Shown here: piece by piece, positions 5,879 to 5,920 of the stretch
How the letters are laid out: each line of letters begins with the position of its first letter
Position numbering within the stretch: position 1 is the first letter of the stretch
Assembly: GCA_002716525.1 (NCBI GenBank)
Contig: PBBH01000030.1
Coordinates: forward strand, 47,645-53,564
Direction: 5' to 3'
From: Fidelibacterota bacterium
Lineage (GTDB): Bacteria > Fidelibacterota > Marinisomatia > Marinisomatales > TCS55
DNA length: 5,920 nucleotides
Translations under genes and position numbers: made by a program
Notes under the pieces: model-generated
Told to the model about the DNA's origin: nothing
What the model saw: the letters and a program-made list of their open reading frames with translations, nothing else
Databases searched by the model: none

Positions 5879-5920
5879 TTATAGATTAAAATCTTCGTTT
5901 TCCTTTTGGGTTACCACCAC
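5879..5920 (-). CDS. Possible C-terminal end of a gene entering from the right edge
   Basis: The terminator at 5837-5864 implies that a minus-strand gene ends just to its right. Two minus-strand frames are open from the edge. One ends with TAA at 5888-5886 and reads GGNPKGKRRF, a basic glycine-containing tail of the kind seen in RNA-binding proteins. The other ends with TAA at 5881-5879 and reads VVVTQKENEDFNL. The third frame stops at once. About 40 bases cannot decide between them or identify the product, and the coordinates given cover both options. Confidence 0.35.
   Translation of the reverse strand: MVVTQKENEDFNL

Noticed and set aside
1..5920. A novel defence, mobile or biosynthetic system
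   Set aside because: Nearly all the window is covered by recognisable housekeeping genes or a lipoprotein with known repeats. There are no transposases, integrases, toxin pairs, CRISPR-like repeats, tRNA-associated sites or large unexplained gaps.

Overview
The window holds ordinary chromosomal metabolic genes of a bacterium with AT-rich DNA (roughly 40% GC by eye). The lipoprotein signals, a MORN-type YwqK-like lipoprotein, a transhydrogenase split into three genes, and one perfect match to the Bacteroidota -7 promoter consensus (TAnnTTTG) suggest the FCB side of the tree (Bacteroidota, Marinimicrobia or relatives). Shine-Dalgarno sites are nevertheless clear in front of pntA and pntAB. This placement is an inference and is not firm. 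I see no rRNA, tRNA, mobile element, CRISPR array or phage gene, and codon use does not obviously change along the window.

Layout: (1) 1-596, minus strand: the N-terminal 198 residues of a lipoprotein made of about six MORN-like (YwqK-type) repeats, running off the left edge. (2) 597-696: a divergent intergenic region with candidate promoters. (3) 697-3506, plus strand: pntA (alpha-1), pntAB (alpha-2) and pntB, tightly packed and encoding a complete three-subunit proton-translocating NAD(P) transhydrogenase. (4) 3578-4198, plus strand: msrA, a peptide methionine sulfoxide reductase with a lipoprotein signal. A good ribosome-binding site also lies before an internal ATG, which could give a cytosolic form. 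(5) 4202-4711, plus strand: a RimJ/RimL-type GNAT acetyltransferase that begins at TTG, one codon after the msrA stop and in the same frame. (6) 4704-5780, minus strand: serC (phosphoserine aminotransferase), convergent with the GNAT gene and overlapping it by 8 bp. (7) 5837-5864: a strong intrinsic terminator that reads well in both directions. (8) 5879-5920, minus strand: probably the last codons of another gene.

How they fit: the transhydrogenase uses the proton gradient to make NADPH from NADH. NADPH feeds the thioredoxin system that regenerates MsrA, so grouping them in one transcriptional direction makes redox sense, although a shared transcript is not proven across the 71-nt pntB-msrA gap. 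SerC makes phosphoserine for serine biosynthesis and is transcribed separately. I found no convincing new biological system. The most useful second-look points are the possible dual localisation of MsrA, the in-frame msrA/GNAT junction, and the convergent overlap followed by a bidirectional terminator.
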